64,000 bases of DNA from an uncultured Flavobacteriaceae bacterium (GTDB lineage Bacteria > Bacteroidota > Bacteroidia > Flavobacteriales > Flavobacteriaceae), in the NCBI GenBank assembly GCA_943787295.1, contig CALSLW010000001.1:763501-827500 (forward strand), written 5' to 3'. The translations under genes were made by a program, and so were the position numbers. The notes under the pieces are model-generated. The model was given only the letters and a program-made list of their open reading frames with translations. It ran no database searches and was not told the DNA's origin. Of this stretch, positions 8,006 through 17,174 are shown in pieces (position 1 is the stretch's first letter; each line of letters begins with the position of its first letter).

Positions 8006-9441
8006 TGGAATTTAAAACCGATTTTAACGCTGTATTGTCCACGCCTGTTTTTCAACATGTAAAAGCTGCAGCGATAGAATTAGGGTTAGAAACCTATGTG
8101 GTGGGTGGCTTTGTACGCGATCACTTGTTAGATCGAAAGAAAGCACAAACAGATTTAGACTTCGTCACAGTAGGCTCTGGCATAGCCCTCGCCAAAGCGG
8201 TCCAAAAACGCTTGCCCAATAACCCAAAGCTAAGCATCTTTAAAACCTATGGCACTGCCATGATCAAGTTTGAAGGAATAGACTTAGAATTTGTAGGTGC
8301 CCGAAAAGAATCTTACACCGAAGACAGCCGTAATCCCCAAGTGGAAGAGGGTAGCCTTCAAGACGATCAAAACCGAAGGGACTTTACCATCAATGCCATG
8401 GCAGTAAGTTTAAACGAAGCCAATTATGCAACCCTTATCGATCCCTTTAACGGCCTGGGTGATCTCGAAAAGAAATTAATTCGCACTCCCTTAGATCCCG
8501 TCATCACCTATTCAGACGATCCCTTGCGCATGTTACGGGCAATTCGCTTTGCGACCCAATTAGACTTTAGCATAGAATCAACTTCTCTTGATGCTATTTT
8601 CAAAGAGCGTGAACGCATGAAGATCATTACTAAGGAGCGTATCGTTGAAGAATTGCACAAGATTATGGCCACTGCCGTTCCTTCTAAGGGTTTTTTACTT
8701 CTCGACCAAGTAGGACTTTTAGTGGATATCCTCCCAGAGTTAACCGATTTAAAGGGGATTGAAGAAGTCGAAGGACAAACCCATAAAGATAACTTTTATC
8801 ACACCCTAGAGGTGGTGGATAACATATGTCAAACCACTGAAAACCTTTGGCTGCGCTGGGCAGCCTTATTACACGATATCGGAAAAGCCCCGACAAAAAA
8901 GTTTTCAAAGAAAGTAGGCTGGACCTTTCATGCCCATGAATTTGTAGGCGCAAAAATGGTGTACAAACTCTTTAAGCGTTTAAAAATGCCTTTAAACGAA
9001 AAGATGAAGTTTGTTCAAAAAATGGTCTTTATGAGTTCTCGCCCCATTGTGCTCGCGCAAGAAATCGTAACCGACGCTGCAGTACGTCGCCTAATATTTG
9101 ATGCTGGGGATTATGTCGATGACTTACTGACTTTATGTGAAGCAGATATTACCACAAAGAATCCCAAACGTTTTGCCCGCTATCACCAGAACTTTCAAAT
9201 TGTTAGAGAAAAGATTTTAGAGGTCGAAGAACGCGATCATGTGCGCAATTTCCAACCTCCAGTAAGTGGAGAATTAATCATGGAAACCTTTGGGCTTCGC
9301 CCTGGAAAAGAAATTGGAATCATCAAAGAGAAGATAAAAGAAGCGATCTTAGAAGGAGAAATCCCCAACGAATTTGACGCTGCGGTGGAATTAATGAAGA
9401 AAGAAGGAAAGGCCTTAGGCTTAAAAATGTCGACAGAATGA
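8005..9441 (+). CDS. cca: CCA tRNA nucleotidyltransferase with HD domain
   Basis: 478 residues. N-terminal class II poly(A)/CCA polymerase head: V-V-G-G-F-V-R-D near residues 32-39, D-L-D-F near 52-55 (metal-binding acidic pair), then [10 protein letters not shown] near 129-138 and D-D-P-L-R-M-L-R-A near 171-179. An HD phosphohydrolase domain follows, with L-L-H-D-I-G-K near residues 289-295 and H-A-H-E-F-V near 310. This is the usual Bacteroidota form that adds or repairs the 3' CCA of tRNAs. It overlaps the preceding gene by one base and the following ctaA by four (ATGA). Confidence 0.92.
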   Translation: MEFKTDFNAVLSTPVFQHVKAAAIELGLETYVVGGFVRDHLLDRKKAQTDLDFVTVGSGIALAKAVQKRLPNNPKLSIFKTYGTAMIKFEGIDLEFVGARKESYTEDSRNPQVEEGSLQDDQNRRDFTINAMAVSLNEANYATLIDPFNGLGDLEKKLIRTPLDPVITYSDDPLRMLRAIRFATQLDFSIESTSLDAIFKERERMKIITKERIVEELHKIMATAVPSKGFLLLDQVGLLVDILPELTDLKGIEEVEGQTHKDNFYHTLEVVDNICQTTENLWLRWAALLHDIGKAPTKKFSKKVGWTFHAHEFVGAKMVYKLFKRLKMPLNEKMKFVQKMVFMSSRPIVLAQEIVTDAAVRRLIFDAGDYVDDLLTLCEADITTKNPKRFARYHQNFQIVREKILEVEERDHVRNFQPPVSGELIMETFGLRPGKEIGIIKEKIKEAILEGEIPNEFDAAVELMKKEGKALGLKMSTE

Positions 9442-10469
9442 AGATACGATTTCGCTTTTGGGTAGGCTTATCCATTGTCTTGGTCTATGGTGTAATTGCC
9501 GCTGGTGCAATTGTTCGCATGACTGGGAGTGGGATGGGCTGTCCAGACTGGCCTAAGTGCTTTGGCTACCTTATTCCACCTACAGAACGCGCCCAACTCG
9601 ACTGGAAAGCTACCCACAACTATCAAGCTGGACAGGTGATTATCGTCGCAGAAGAATTACGCGTAGCGAATAATGATTTTCGCTCTAGCGATCAATACAA
9701 CCCAACCAACTGGGAACATTATGATCAGCATGACTATGCCATCTTTAACCCAGTGCATACCTGGATAGAATTCCTTAATCGTTTGTTAGGGGCTTTAGGA
9801 GGATTAGCTACCCTTGTGGTGGGAATACTCTCTTTCTGGCAATGGAAGAAAAGTAAGTTAATCGCCTTGGTTGCTTGGTTAATCATTTTTGGGATGGGCT
9901 TTCAAGCTTGGTTGGGAAAGACCGTAGTCGATTCAAATCTTCAGCCGTTTAAAATTACCATCCACATGGTGATGGCTTTATTGATTGTCGCCCTACTACT
10001 CTACCTCTATTACATCAGTAAAACGGAAAAAAGCATCAAAGCTATTCCTACATACATCAAAGGCTTTGCGGTTTTAGCGCTGGTTTTAACCTTAGTACAA
10101 ATCGCCATGGGAACCCAAGTAAGACAGTTTGTCGATGAGCAAATCGATCTTTTAGGCGAAGGGACACAGGCCTTATGGTTAGATCCTGCCCCAATATTGT
10201 TTTATGTGCATCGCAGTTTTTCTTTATTGGTTACTGGACTCAATATTTGGCTATTTCTAGCACTGAGAAAACTCCAGTTTCCCACCGCACAAATGCAGCA
10301 AGTTTTAACTTTAATCGGGCTTGAGATCGCTACCGGGATATTGATGTATTACTTTGATTTCCCTTTTAGTAGTCAGCCTTTACATTTGCTCTTTGCTTCG
10401 CTGCTATTTGGTGCGCAGAGCTATTTAATATTTCACCTTTTTCAACCCACACAATCCGTTTCCACATGA
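9438..10469 (+). CDS. ctaA: Heme A synthase, COX15/CtaA family
   Basis: 343 residues with eight likely transmembrane helices. It oxidises the C8 methyl of heme O to a formyl group, giving heme A for aa3-type cytochrome oxidase. The first periplasmic loop shows G-C-P-D-W-P-K-C with the conserved Cys pair, and histidines follow in [15 protein letters not shown] and V-H-R-S-F at the expected heme-ligand positions. It overlaps cca by 4 nt and the next gene by 4 nt, so translation is probably coupled. No cytochrome oxidase subunit genes are in the window. Confidence 0.94.
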   Translation: MKIRFRFWVGLSIVLVYGVIAAGAIVRMTGSGMGCPDWPKCFGYLIPPTERAQLDWKATHNYQAGQVIIVAEELRVANNDFRSSDQYNPTNWEHYDQHDYAIFNPVHTWIEFLNRLLGALGGLATLVVGILSFWQWKKSKLIALVAWLIIFGMGFQAWLGKTVVDSNLQPFKITIHMVMALLIVALLLYLYYISKTEKSIKAIPTYIKGFAVLALVLTLVQIAMGTQVRQFVDEQIDLLGEGTQALWLDPAPILFYVHRSFSLLVTGLNIWLFLALRKLQFPTAQMQQVLTLIGLEIATGILMYYFDFPFSSQPLHLLFASLLFGAQSYLIFHLFQPTQSVST

Positions 10470-10957
10470 TTTATCGTTTCCGTATTATCTTAGACGCCCC
10501 AGAGGATGTTTTCCGCGACTTAGAAATTGAAGCTACCGCAAGCTTAGAAGATTTTCATTATGCTATTGCTCAGGCTTTTGGTTTTGGCGGAAGCGAAATG
10601 GCTTCATTTTACACCACAAACGATGAATGGGAACAAGGCGAAGAATTACCCCTGATTGATATGGGAGAAGGCACTACCCCTATGGCAGGGAAAAGTCTCG
10701 ATAAATTCTTTAGCGCAGATAATCACCATTTGATTTATGTTTATGACTTTTTAGCCATGTGGACCTTTTTTGTGGAACTAATGGAAATAGGCGAAGCGGT
10801 TCCTGCAATGGGATATCCCAATCTTGTCTTTGCACAAGGGGAAGTTCCAGAAGAAGCGCCAGAAAAAGAATTCACAAGTGAAGAAGGCGATGAAGACTTT
10901 GACGATAACGATGAAGAAGAGGGCCTACTGGACTATGACGATGCCGACTTCTATTAG
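10466..10957 (+). CDS. Plasmid pRiA4b ORF-3-like protein
   Basis: 163 residues, acidic and soluble. Residues 1-110 match the PRiA4_ORF3 family: M-I-Y-R-F-R-I at the start, L-E-D-F-H-Y-A-I-A-Q-A-F-G-F near 27-40, and Y-V-Y-D-F-L-A-M-W near 90-98. The last 50 residues are a Glu/Asp-rich tail. The family is widespread and its function is unknown; despite the name nothing here suggests a plasmid or transposon. Its start overlaps ctaA by 4 nt (ATGA). Its stop is interlocked with that of the convergent gene: both stops are read from the same four bases, TTAG. Confidence 0.88.
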   Translation: MIYRFRIILDAPEDVFRDLEIEATASLEDFHYAIAQAFGFGGSEMASFYTTNDEWEQGEELPLIDMGEGTTPMAGKSLDKFFSADNHHLIYVYDFLAMWTFFVELMEIGEAVPAMGYPNLVFAQGEVPEEAPEKEFTSEEGDEDFDDNDEEEGLLDYDDADFY

Positions 10958-12024
10958 GAGGACTGAATCAATTTAGTCATATTGAGATTTTCATAATGCC
11001 TGCGGACATAATCCAAAGAGGCTTCCATAACCTCTCCTGCACTTTTAGCAGACTTAAAAGTCTCATCTTTTGTAAACTTATAAATCTCTGTCCTTAAATT
11101 TTTTAAGTAATCTGGTTGAGTCAAATGATCTTGTTTCATGATGGTAACCAAATTATCTAAACGCACCCCTGAACTAATAATGCGCTTGGCCAGTATAGAA
11201 CGCTCCTCAATCTTGTATTGATTGACAGAATCTAAGGTAAGTTTGTCTTTAACAATCGAAACCATGGGGTAATTCTCTTTAAAGAATTGCGGGCGATACA
11301 CCTTTAACTTCCCTTCATAACACTGCTGATCAAAATCGATGGCGCGAATTTTATAAATCACCTGATCAAAATCATGGGTGGGAATCACCACATAATTATA
11401 GGCACGCATATCCCCTAACAAACGTATCATACAACGCTCGTTAAACTTGACGTACTCTTTGGCGATTTGCGCCTGCTGCGCTGGGGTACAATCGGCTAAA
11501 AAGTCTTCAATAAACACATCTCCAGGGATACCGGCAATATGCTCTTCAATCAAGGTGGTGTCGTTGACCAAAAAGTTCAAGTTATGGGGAGACAACATAT
11601 GCTCAAATTCTAAACCATAGACCCTTGAAGCATCGGTACGCTTGACATAAAAATAAATGAAGTTGTCATTGAGAATATTCCTAATCTTAATACGAAAGGG
11701 CTTTGAATTTCCAAAAGTACAGTAGTCTATCGCATCAACATTAAGGTAAGGGATCGAGGCCTCATTACCGTCAGAGTGCAATAATGCGTATACTTTTTTT
11801 AGATTATAATCGATGTCTTCTCTTTCGCTGTCGGTATAATACACCCTAACCCAGAGGGTATCCTCGTCATTTTCATCATAGACAACAATGGAACCTGAAA
11901 AGCGCAATAAGTCTTCATAAAACACGGGTGTAAACACCCAGCGATTGTACTGCTTTAGATAGGCATTGAGTTCTCGCGTAATCGGAAAAAAGGGTTTTTT
12001 CTGAGAGATGAGTTTCTCTTCCAT
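10954..12024 (-). CDS. Conserved protein of unknown function with protein-kinase-like motifs
   Basis: 356 residues, soluble, no signal peptide. I do not recognise a named family. The order of conserved-looking stretches resembles a kinase fold: a beta-rich part with Y-F-Y-V-K-R (Lys128), a Glu-containing helix L-E-F-E-H (139-142), E-E-H-I-A-G-I-P-G-D (160-169), then G-D-M-R-A-Y-N (Asp205 and Asn210, the D-x4-N spacing of a catalytic loop), and A-I-D-F-D (Asp230) in the place of a DFG motif. This is a pattern-based inference. The gene is single, has its own -7 element, and converges on the operon from dapD with a 4 nt stop overlap. Confidence 0.75.
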   Translation of the reverse strand: MEEKLISQKKPFFPITRELNAYLKQYNRWVFTPVFYEDLLRFSGSIVVYDENDEDTLWVRVYYTDSEREDIDYNLKKVYALLHSDGNEASIPYLNVDAIDYCTFGNSKPFRIKIRNILNDNFIYFYVKRTDASRVYGLEFEHMLSPHNLNFLVNDTTLIEEHIAGIPGDVFIEDFLADCTPAQQAQIAKEYVKFNERCMIRLLGDMRAYNYVVIPTHDFDQVIYKIRAIDFDQQCYEGKLKVYRPQFFKENYPMVSIVKDKLTLDSVNQYKIEERSILAKRIISSGVRLDNLVTIMKQDHLTQPDYLKNLRTEIYKFTKDETFKSAKSAGEVMEASLDYVRRHYENLNMTKLIQSS

Positions 12025-12038
12025 AACAAGACTTTTCT

Positions 12039-12046
12039 CAAAGGTA
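12039..12046 (-). promoter_or_regulatory. Bacteroidota promoter (-7 element) for the kinase-like gene
   Basis: TACCTTTG on the minus strand (exact TAnnTTTG) with TTG 21 nt upstream as a partial -33 box. The ATG follows 14 nt after the element. Confidence 0.55.
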
Positions 12047-12134
12047 GGGTCTTTTTTAAGATATCGTCAAGAATTCTAAAAGAACCCCTTAAAATGAAGG
12101 AATAATGGTTAATTTTAAAGTTCGAAAATAAGCT

Positions 12135-14123
12135 ATGCCATTTCAATTAGAATCAGAATTTTCTCCCACAGGGGATCAACCAGACGCGATCAAACAATTG
12201 TGCGATGGCTTTGAAGGGCAAGAAAAGTTTATGACCCTGCAAGGCGTCACTGGCTCTGGAAAAACCTTTACGGTGGCGAATGTGGTGAAAAACCTGCAGC
12301 GCCCCACCCTGGTGCTCGCCCATAACAAAACCCTTGCGGCACAGCTGTATTCTGAATTCAAACAATTCTTCCCCAATAATGCGGTGGAGTATTTTGTTTC
12401 TTACTATGATTACTATCAGCCAGAAGCCTATATCCCCGTTTCTGGAACTTATATTGAAAAGGATCTATCGATCAACGAAGAGATTGAAAAGCTGCGCTTA
12501 AGCACCACCTCTTCTCTCCTTTCTGGACGTAGGGACGTTTTAGTCGTTGCCTCAGTTTCCTGTTTATACGGAATCGGAAACCCAGTGGAGTTCCAAAAAA
12601 ACGTGATCACCATCGAACAAGATCAAGTGATCTCGCGCACCAAACTATTACACCAACTCGTACAAAGTTTATACTCGCGAACTACCGCAGACTTTAACCA
12701 CGGAAACTTTAGGGTAAAAGGTGATGTCGTGGACATCTTTCCTAGCTATGCTGACACGGCCTTTCGCGTACACTTTTTTGGAGACGAGATTGAAGAGATT
12801 GAGGCTTTTGACCCCATCAGTAATCAATCGATTGAAAAATATGAGCGCCTAAATATTTACCCGGCGAATATGTTTGTGACCTCTCCAGATATTTTGCAAA
12901 ATGCCATTCATCAAATTCAAGATGATCTGGTCAAACAGATTGACTTCTTTAGAGAAGTGGGGAAACCCTTAGAGGCCAAACGTCTAGAAGAACGCACCAA
13001 TTTTGACCTAGAGATGATTCGCGAATTAGGCTACTGCTCTGGAATAGAAAACTATTCTCGTTACCTCGATGGGCGTGCCCCGGGAACCCGTCCTTTCTGC
13101 TTATTGGATTATTTCCCCGATGACTATTTAATGGTCATTGACGAAAGCCACGTAACCGTTTCTCAAGTTCATGCCATGTATGGTGGAGACCGAAGTAGGA
13201 AAGAAAATCTGGTGGAATACGGCTTTAGATTACCTGCAGCAATGGATAACCGCCCCCTTAAATTCGAAGAATTTGAGGGCTTGCAAAACCAAGTGATGTA
13301 TGTAAGTGCCACCCCGGCAGATTATGAATTAGAAAAGTCTGAAGGGATTTTTGTCGAACAAATTATTCGCCCTACCGGTCTATTAGACCCCTTGATTGAG
13401 GTGCGTCCCAGCGAAAATCAAATCGATGATTTAATCGAAGAAATCCAGCAAAGGGTCGAAAAAGATGAACGTACCCTAGTCACTACTTTGACCAAACGCA
13501 TGGCCGAAGAGTTAACCAAATACATGAGTCGCATTCAAATTCGCTGTCGTTATATCCACAGTGATGTCGATACACTAGAACGGGTGGAAATTATGCAAGA
13601 TCTGCGAAAGGGAATTTTTGATGTTTTGATCGGAGTCAATCTCTTGAGAGAAGGTTTAGACTTGCCAGAGGTATCCCTAGTCGCCATACTCGATGCTGAT
13701 AAAGAAGGCTTTTTGCGGTCTAACCGCTCTTTAACACAAACAGTAGGGCGTGCCGCCCGAAACATCAACGGTCTTGCCATTATGTATGCCGATAAGATCA
13801 CCCGCTCTATGCAAGAAACCATTGATGGTACCAACTACCGCAGAGAGAAGCAAATGGCCTATAACAAAAAGCACAACCAAGTACCTAAAGCCTTAAACAA
13901 GTCCCTTGACAATGCTTTATCGACCAACTCTGTCGCTACTTATGCCCAGGAAAAAGCAGAACGCAAAGCAGCAGAAGAAGCCACCCGCTTTTTGACCAAA
14001 CCACAGATCGAACAAAGGGTGCGCGATGTGAGAAAGGCCATGGAAAAAGCCGCAAAAGAACTCGACTTTATTGAAGCAGCGCGTTTACGCGATGAGATTA
14101 AAAGTTTGCAGGAGCAGTTGTAA
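12135..14123 (+). CDS. uvrB: Excinuclease ABC subunit B
   Basis: 662 residues, DNA-repair helicase-like damage verification subunit. Motifs in order: T-G-D-Q-P near residue 12-16, Walker A G-V-T-G-S-G-K-T near 38-45, the beta-hairpin region Y-Y-D-Y-Y-Q-P-E-A-Y near 92-101, Walker B V-I-D-E-S-H near 334-339, Y-V-S-A-T-P near 390, motif VI Q-T-V-G-R-A-A-R near 538-545, and a C-terminal UVR domain with F-I-E-A-A-R-L-R-D-E near 643-652 that binds UvrC. Length equals the usual 660-675. It stands alone, 110 nt from the divergent kinase-like gene. Confidence 0.98.
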   Translation: MPFQLESEFSPTGDQPDAIKQLCDGFEGQEKFMTLQGVTGSGKTFTVANVVKNLQRPTLVLAHNKTLAAQLYSEFKQFFPNNAVEYFVSYYDYYQPEAYIPVSGTYIEKDLSINEEIEKLRLSTTSSLLSGRRDVLVVASVSCLYGIGNPVEFQKNVITIEQDQVISRTKLLHQLVQSLYSRTTADFNHGNFRVKGDVVDIFPSYADTAFRVHFFGDEIEEIEAFDPISNQSIEKYERLNIYPANMFVTSPDILQNAIHQIQDDLVKQIDFFREVGKPLEAKRLEERTNFDLEMIRELGYCSGIENYSRYLDGRAPGTRPFCLLDYFPDDYLMVIDESHVTVSQVHAMYGGDRSRKENLVEYGFRLPAAMDNRPLKFEEFEGLQNQVMYVSATPADYELEKSEGIFVEQIIRPTGLLDPLIEVRPSENQIDDLIEEIQQRVEKDERTLVTTLTKRMAEELTKYMSRIQIRCRYIHSDVDTLERVEIMQDLRKGIFDVLIGVNLLREGLDLPEVSLVAILDADKEGFLRSNRSLTQTVGRAARNINGLAIMYADKITRSMQETIDGTNYRREKQMAYNKKHNQVPKALNKSLDNALSTNSVATYAQEKAERKAAEEATRFLTKPQIEQRVRDVRKAMEKAAKELDFIEAARLRDEIKSLQEQL

Positions 14124-14171
14124 CAAAACCGTTCTTTGATGGACATATAAATGAGAGATGAGTCAAAACAT

Positions 14172-15671
14172 ATGAATTATCGCCTTTTATTACTATTTTA
14201 CTTTATTAACTGTAGTCTTATTGCGCAGGAAATCACCCTACAGCTACGCGACAGTTTAAGTGGGGAACCCATTCCTTTTGCTACAGTGATGACCAACTTT
14301 GGCGAAAATGCCATTAGCAATGAGGAGGGATTATTTCGCTTGAATAGGGAAGCATTTTTTGTTCCAGAAGACTCTCTCTTTATCTCTTGTATGGGCTTTA
14401 AAGCTTTTGGCGAAGCCATAAAACAATTATCAGATTCTTTGTTATTCTTATCTCCCAAAGCCATTGAACTCAATGCGGTGATTTTATCGCAAAACAATCT
14501 AAGCGCTGTCCAAGTTGTCAAAAAAGCAAGGGAAAGGGTAAAGGACAAATACGATTTATCCCTGACGAAAAAGACCTTTTTCTTGAGAGAATCTTTTGAT
14601 CAACGCTGGGTGCAGCGGGATTTAAAAGTCAAGAAGGCGACGATCAAAGAATTCAATCAGGTGTTTTGGGATTCGCTGTTTAAAACTATCCCGATCAAAG
14701 ACGACTGGCATACAGAATCCTATGGAGAACTATATGGTGACTGGTCTGAAGAGCAACAAAAGTTAGTCGTAAAAAGAGCCGTTGAACTGGCCGATACGGT
14801 GAACGAAAAAGGCTATGAGCAGATTGAAAATAAGATCACTACAGTACTAGATGAAAATGTAAAAGAGAACTCTTATTTTAAATTTAAATCGGGCATTTTT
14901 AGCACAAAAGTAGATCGCGAAGAAGTAATTGAACAACCTAAAGACAGCACGCAAACTGCTCTAGTAGCAGAAAAGGAGGAAGAGGAATTTCCCAAAGAAG
15001 AAGCCTTTTATCGGGGGAGAAAAAATAGATTAAAAGGACTGTTTACCTCGCTGATCAAAAGAGATCGCATGGATATCTCAGTACTCAATAAGAGTCATTT
15101 GTACGATTATGAAATCGTCAACTTTACCTATATGGATGGCACCCCGGTTTATATCATTGATTTTCAACCCAACGGAAAGAAAGGGAAGTACAAAGGGACA
15201 CTCTATATCGAAGCTGACCAATACAGCCTGATTCAAATGGATTATGAAAACGTGCGCTCTATCAGAGATTTTTCACTGTTGGGTCTGTCTTTCAATATGC
15301 ACGGGAGAAAAACACAATTAAAGTTTGGTCGTTTTAAAAAAGGGAAATATCAGCTGCAATACCTAGATATCGAAACAAAATTTAGAACTGGAATCGAGCG
15401 TCCCATCAAAATCCTAGAAAAGAACAAATACGTCAAAGGGCGTCGCAAGCAAAACGAATTGAGCGGTAAAATTCACTTTAAATTAGAACAAAAAAGCAAT
15501 GTGACTTTGGTGACATTTAATAGCGAGAAAGTGAGTAAAGCATCTTTTGAAGCCCTCAAAGAGACCAAAGTATTTACCCCTGCAAAAAGAGATAGCTATG
15601 ACCCAAGCTTCTGGGAAGGCTATACCATTATGGAGCCCAACAAAGCCATTAAAGCTTTTACGGCGAATTAA
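14172..15671 (+). CDS. Secreted protein with CarboxypepD_reg-like domain
   Basis: 499 residues from the ATG at 14172; seven more codons are open upstream but this start puts a standard signal peptide first (M-N-Y-R then L-L-L-L-F-Y-F, cleaved near S-L-I-A-Q). A carboxypeptidase-regulatory-like beta sandwich follows (I-P-F-A-T-V, N-E-E-G-L-F-R-L, L-N-A-V-I-L-S at residues 40-105), as found at the start of many Bacteroidota surface proteins. There is no TonB plug or barrel: the rest is a Lys/Glu-rich alpha/beta region of unknown function, probably periplasmic. Flavobacteria have many such stand-alone proteins. Function is not known. Confidence 0.82.
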   Translation: MNYRLLLLFYFINCSLIAQEITLQLRDSLSGEPIPFATVMTNFGENAISNEEGLFRLNREAFFVPEDSLFISCMGFKAFGEAIKQLSDSLLFLSPKAIELNAVILSQNNLSAVQVVKKARERVKDKYDLSLTKKTFFLRESFDQRWVQRDLKVKKATIKEFNQVFWDSLFKTIPIKDDWHTESYGELYGDWSEEQQKLVVKRAVELADTVNEKGYEQIENKITTVLDENVKENSYFKFKSGIFSTKVDREEVIEQPKDSTQTALVAEKEEEEFPKEEAFYRGRKNRLKGLFTSLIKRDRMDISVLNKSHLYDYEIVNFTYMDGTPVYIIDFQPNGKKGKYKGTLYIEADQYSLIQMDYENVRSIRDFSLLGLSFNMHGRKTQLKFGRFKKGKYQLQYLDIETKFRTGIERPIKILEKNKYVKGRRKQNELSGKIHFKLEQKSNVTLVTFNSEKVSKASFEALKETKVFTPAKRDSYDPSFWEGYTIMEPNKAIKAFTAN

Positions 15672-15772
15672 TATTTTGCTGCTTTTCATGTCAAAAAGAT
15701 TTTAACTCTAGGCAAGCAATTCATCAAATAATAAAAAAACTTTATCTTGGTGATACCTAAAATCTTATTAGC

Positions 15773-16588
15773 ATGAAAAAAATCCTTTACTCCCTTTTAC
15801 TTTGTGGGCTTATTTGGACCGCAGTAATTCTTTCCTGCGAGCAAAAAAAGACTCCTGCCAAAAAAGACAAAACAACCGTAATACTAGTCCACTCTGCCTG
15901 GCTAGGGGGTTGGCAATGGAAAGAAACCATTACGCATTTAAAAGACGAGCAACTCAAGTTGATCGCAACAGACTTACCTGGACACGGCAAGGATAAAACC
16001 CCTCCAAATGAAATCACCATGGAGGATTATGTCGATCATTTAATCAAACTGATTGATGCCGAAGAAAAGCCGGTTGTCCTCGTGGGGCACAGTTTTAATG
16101 GAATTACCATTAGTCGCGTGGCAGAACTTCGTCCAAAAAAGGTGAAAAAATTAATTTACCTCACGGCTTTCTTAGTCCCTAATGGAACTTCATTCTTTAG
16201 TGCTGTAGAAGGAGTCGAAGGATCTAAAGCTGTAGAAAATTTTTATCTCTCTGAAGACAAAAGCTATGCACTTGTAAAAGAAGACGCCTTGCACGAAGCC
16301 TTTGCCCACGACATTCCTTTAGAGAATTTTATCGCGGCAAAGCCCTACATTGTTCCAGAACCTACAGCCCCCCTAAGCTATGCGCTAGAGGTAAGTGAGG
16401 GAAACCTTGGACAAATTCCAAAATATTATATAGAATGTACAGAGGACAAAGCAATTCCCATAGCGATTCAACGCGCGATGTACCGTGGAAAAGTAAAGAA
16501 GTATTACAGTCTAGCTAGTAGTCATACCCCCAATTTTTCAAAGCCTGACTCTTTAGCCTATTTGCTTAAGAAGATTGTCCTAAAATAA
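15773..16588 (+). CDS. Alpha/beta hydrolase lipoprotein, HNL/methylesterase-like
   Basis: 271 residues. A lipoprotein signal peptide ends in the lipobox V-I-L-S-C (Cys22), so the enzyme is likely anchored to a membrane facing the periplasm. The hydrolase fold starts V-I-L-V-H-S-A-W-L-G-G-W at residues 36-47, then A-T-D-L-P-G-H-G (65-72), the nucleophile elbow G-H-S-F-N-G (Ser107), an acid in C-T-E-D-K-A-I-P and the histidine in S-S-H-T-P. This arrangement resembles the salicylate methylesterase / hydroxynitrile lyase branch. The substrate is unknown. A strong palindromic terminator follows directly, shared with the convergent hsp20. Confidence 0.87.
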   Translation: MKKILYSLLLCGLIWTAVILSCEQKKTPAKKDKTTVILVHSAWLGGWQWKETITHLKDEQLKLIATDLPGHGKDKTPPNEITMEDYVDHLIKLIDAEEKPVVLVGHSFNGITISRVAELRPKKVKKLIYLTAFLVPNGTSFFSAVEGVEGSKAVENFYLSEDKSYALVKEDALHEAFAHDIPLENFIAAKPYIVPEPTAPLSYALEVSEGNLGQIPKYYIECTEDKAIPIAIQRAMYRGKVKKYYSLASSHTPNFSKPDSLAYLLKKIVLK

Positions 16589-16589
16589 A

Positions 16590-16615
16590 AAATCGGCTCC
16601 CATGGGAGCCGATTT
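16590..16615. terminator. Bidirectional intrinsic terminator between the hydrolase gene and hsp20
   Basis: A perfect 26-nt palindrome centred between 16602 and 16603; each arm reads AAATCGGCTCCCA. The A-rich flank to the left and the T run within the arms let it work in both directions. It starts 2 nt after the hydrolase stop and lies 25 nt from the hsp20 stop. Confidence 0.85.
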
Positions 16616-16639
16616 CCAACAAAAACAAATAATTAATTC

Positions 16640-17065
16640 TTATTCTATAGCAATTCTTTTTGTTGGTTGAGGCAGAGCCTCTTTGCGTTTAGGCAAATCG
16701 ATGGTTAAAATTCCATCGGTATATTTTGCCTTAATTTTAGTGGTATCAACACTATCTGGGAGCGTGAATGATCGCTTAAAAGACTGATAGCTGAACTCTC
16801 TACGAGAGAAACGTTCATCAGTATTTTCGTAGTTATCTTGGGTGTTTGCGCTGACAGACAGTACATCCTTGTCCACTTCAATTTCAAAATCATCTTTGTT
16901 TTTTCCTGGAACGGCAAAAGAGAGAGAAAAATCTTTCTCGCGTTCCTCTACATTGACCGCTGGAACCGAGCCTGCAAAAGTATTTCTACGGATCGGCCAG
17001 TCGGCTGTAAAAAATTCGTCTAAAAAAGAAGACATTGGACGGTGGGTAAATCTAACTAAACTCAT
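16640..17065 (-). CDS. Small heat-shock protein, Hsp20 family
   Basis: 141 residues, cytoplasmic chaperone that holds unfolding proteins. N-terminal arm of about 30 residues, then an alpha-crystallin domain (P-A-V-N-V-E-E near 35-41, A-V-P-G-K-N-K-D-D-F-E-I-E-V near 50-63, F-S-R-R-E-F-S-Y near 85-92, Y-T-D-G-I-L-T-I-D-L-P near 113-123) and the C-terminal I-x-I motif (R-I-A-I-E). Length is normal for the family. The gene lies 109 nt after sucC on the same strand but has its own candidate promoter and a near-palindromic site at the -33 position. Confidence 0.94.
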   Translation of the reverse strand: MSLVRFTHRPMSSFLDEFFTADWPIRRNTFAGSVPAVNVEEREKDFSLSFAVPGKNKDDFEIEVDKDVLSVSANTQDNYENTDERFSRREFSYQSFKRSFTLPDSVDTTKIKAKYTDGILTIDLPKRKEALPQPTKRIAIE

Positions 17066-17104
17066 AACAAATAATTTTAAAAGGTTATACGTCTACCAAA
17101 AAGG

Positions 17105-17145
17105 CAAAAGCTATACCAATGAAATTAAAATGCCATTATGTCATT
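17105..17145 (-). promoter_or_regulatory. Candidate hsp20 promoter with near-palindromic site at -33
   Basis: On the minus strand TAGCTTTTG (17105-17113, one base longer than TAnnTTTG) lies about 40 nt from the ATG. Where the -33 box should be there is an odd near-palindrome, 17129-17145, plus-strand reading AATGCCATTATGTCATT (two 8-nt arms with one mismatch around a single base). It does not resemble CIRCE. It may be an operator for stress control; this is inference. Confidence 0.35.
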
Positions 17146-17174
17146 AAATTCAAGAAAAATACTGACGTTTTGTC

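Noticed and set aside
10466..10957. Mobile-element origin suggested by the name 'plasmid pRiA4b ORF-3-like'
   Set aside because: The gene is locked into a housekeeping operon by 4-bp overlaps, with no transposase, inverted repeats or target duplication nearby.
17105..17145. Sigma-54-type promoter (TGGCA ... TTGC) upstream of hsp20
   Set aside because: TGGCA is present but the GC doublet is not at the required 10-nt spacing, and Bacteroidota sigma-54 promoters are rare.
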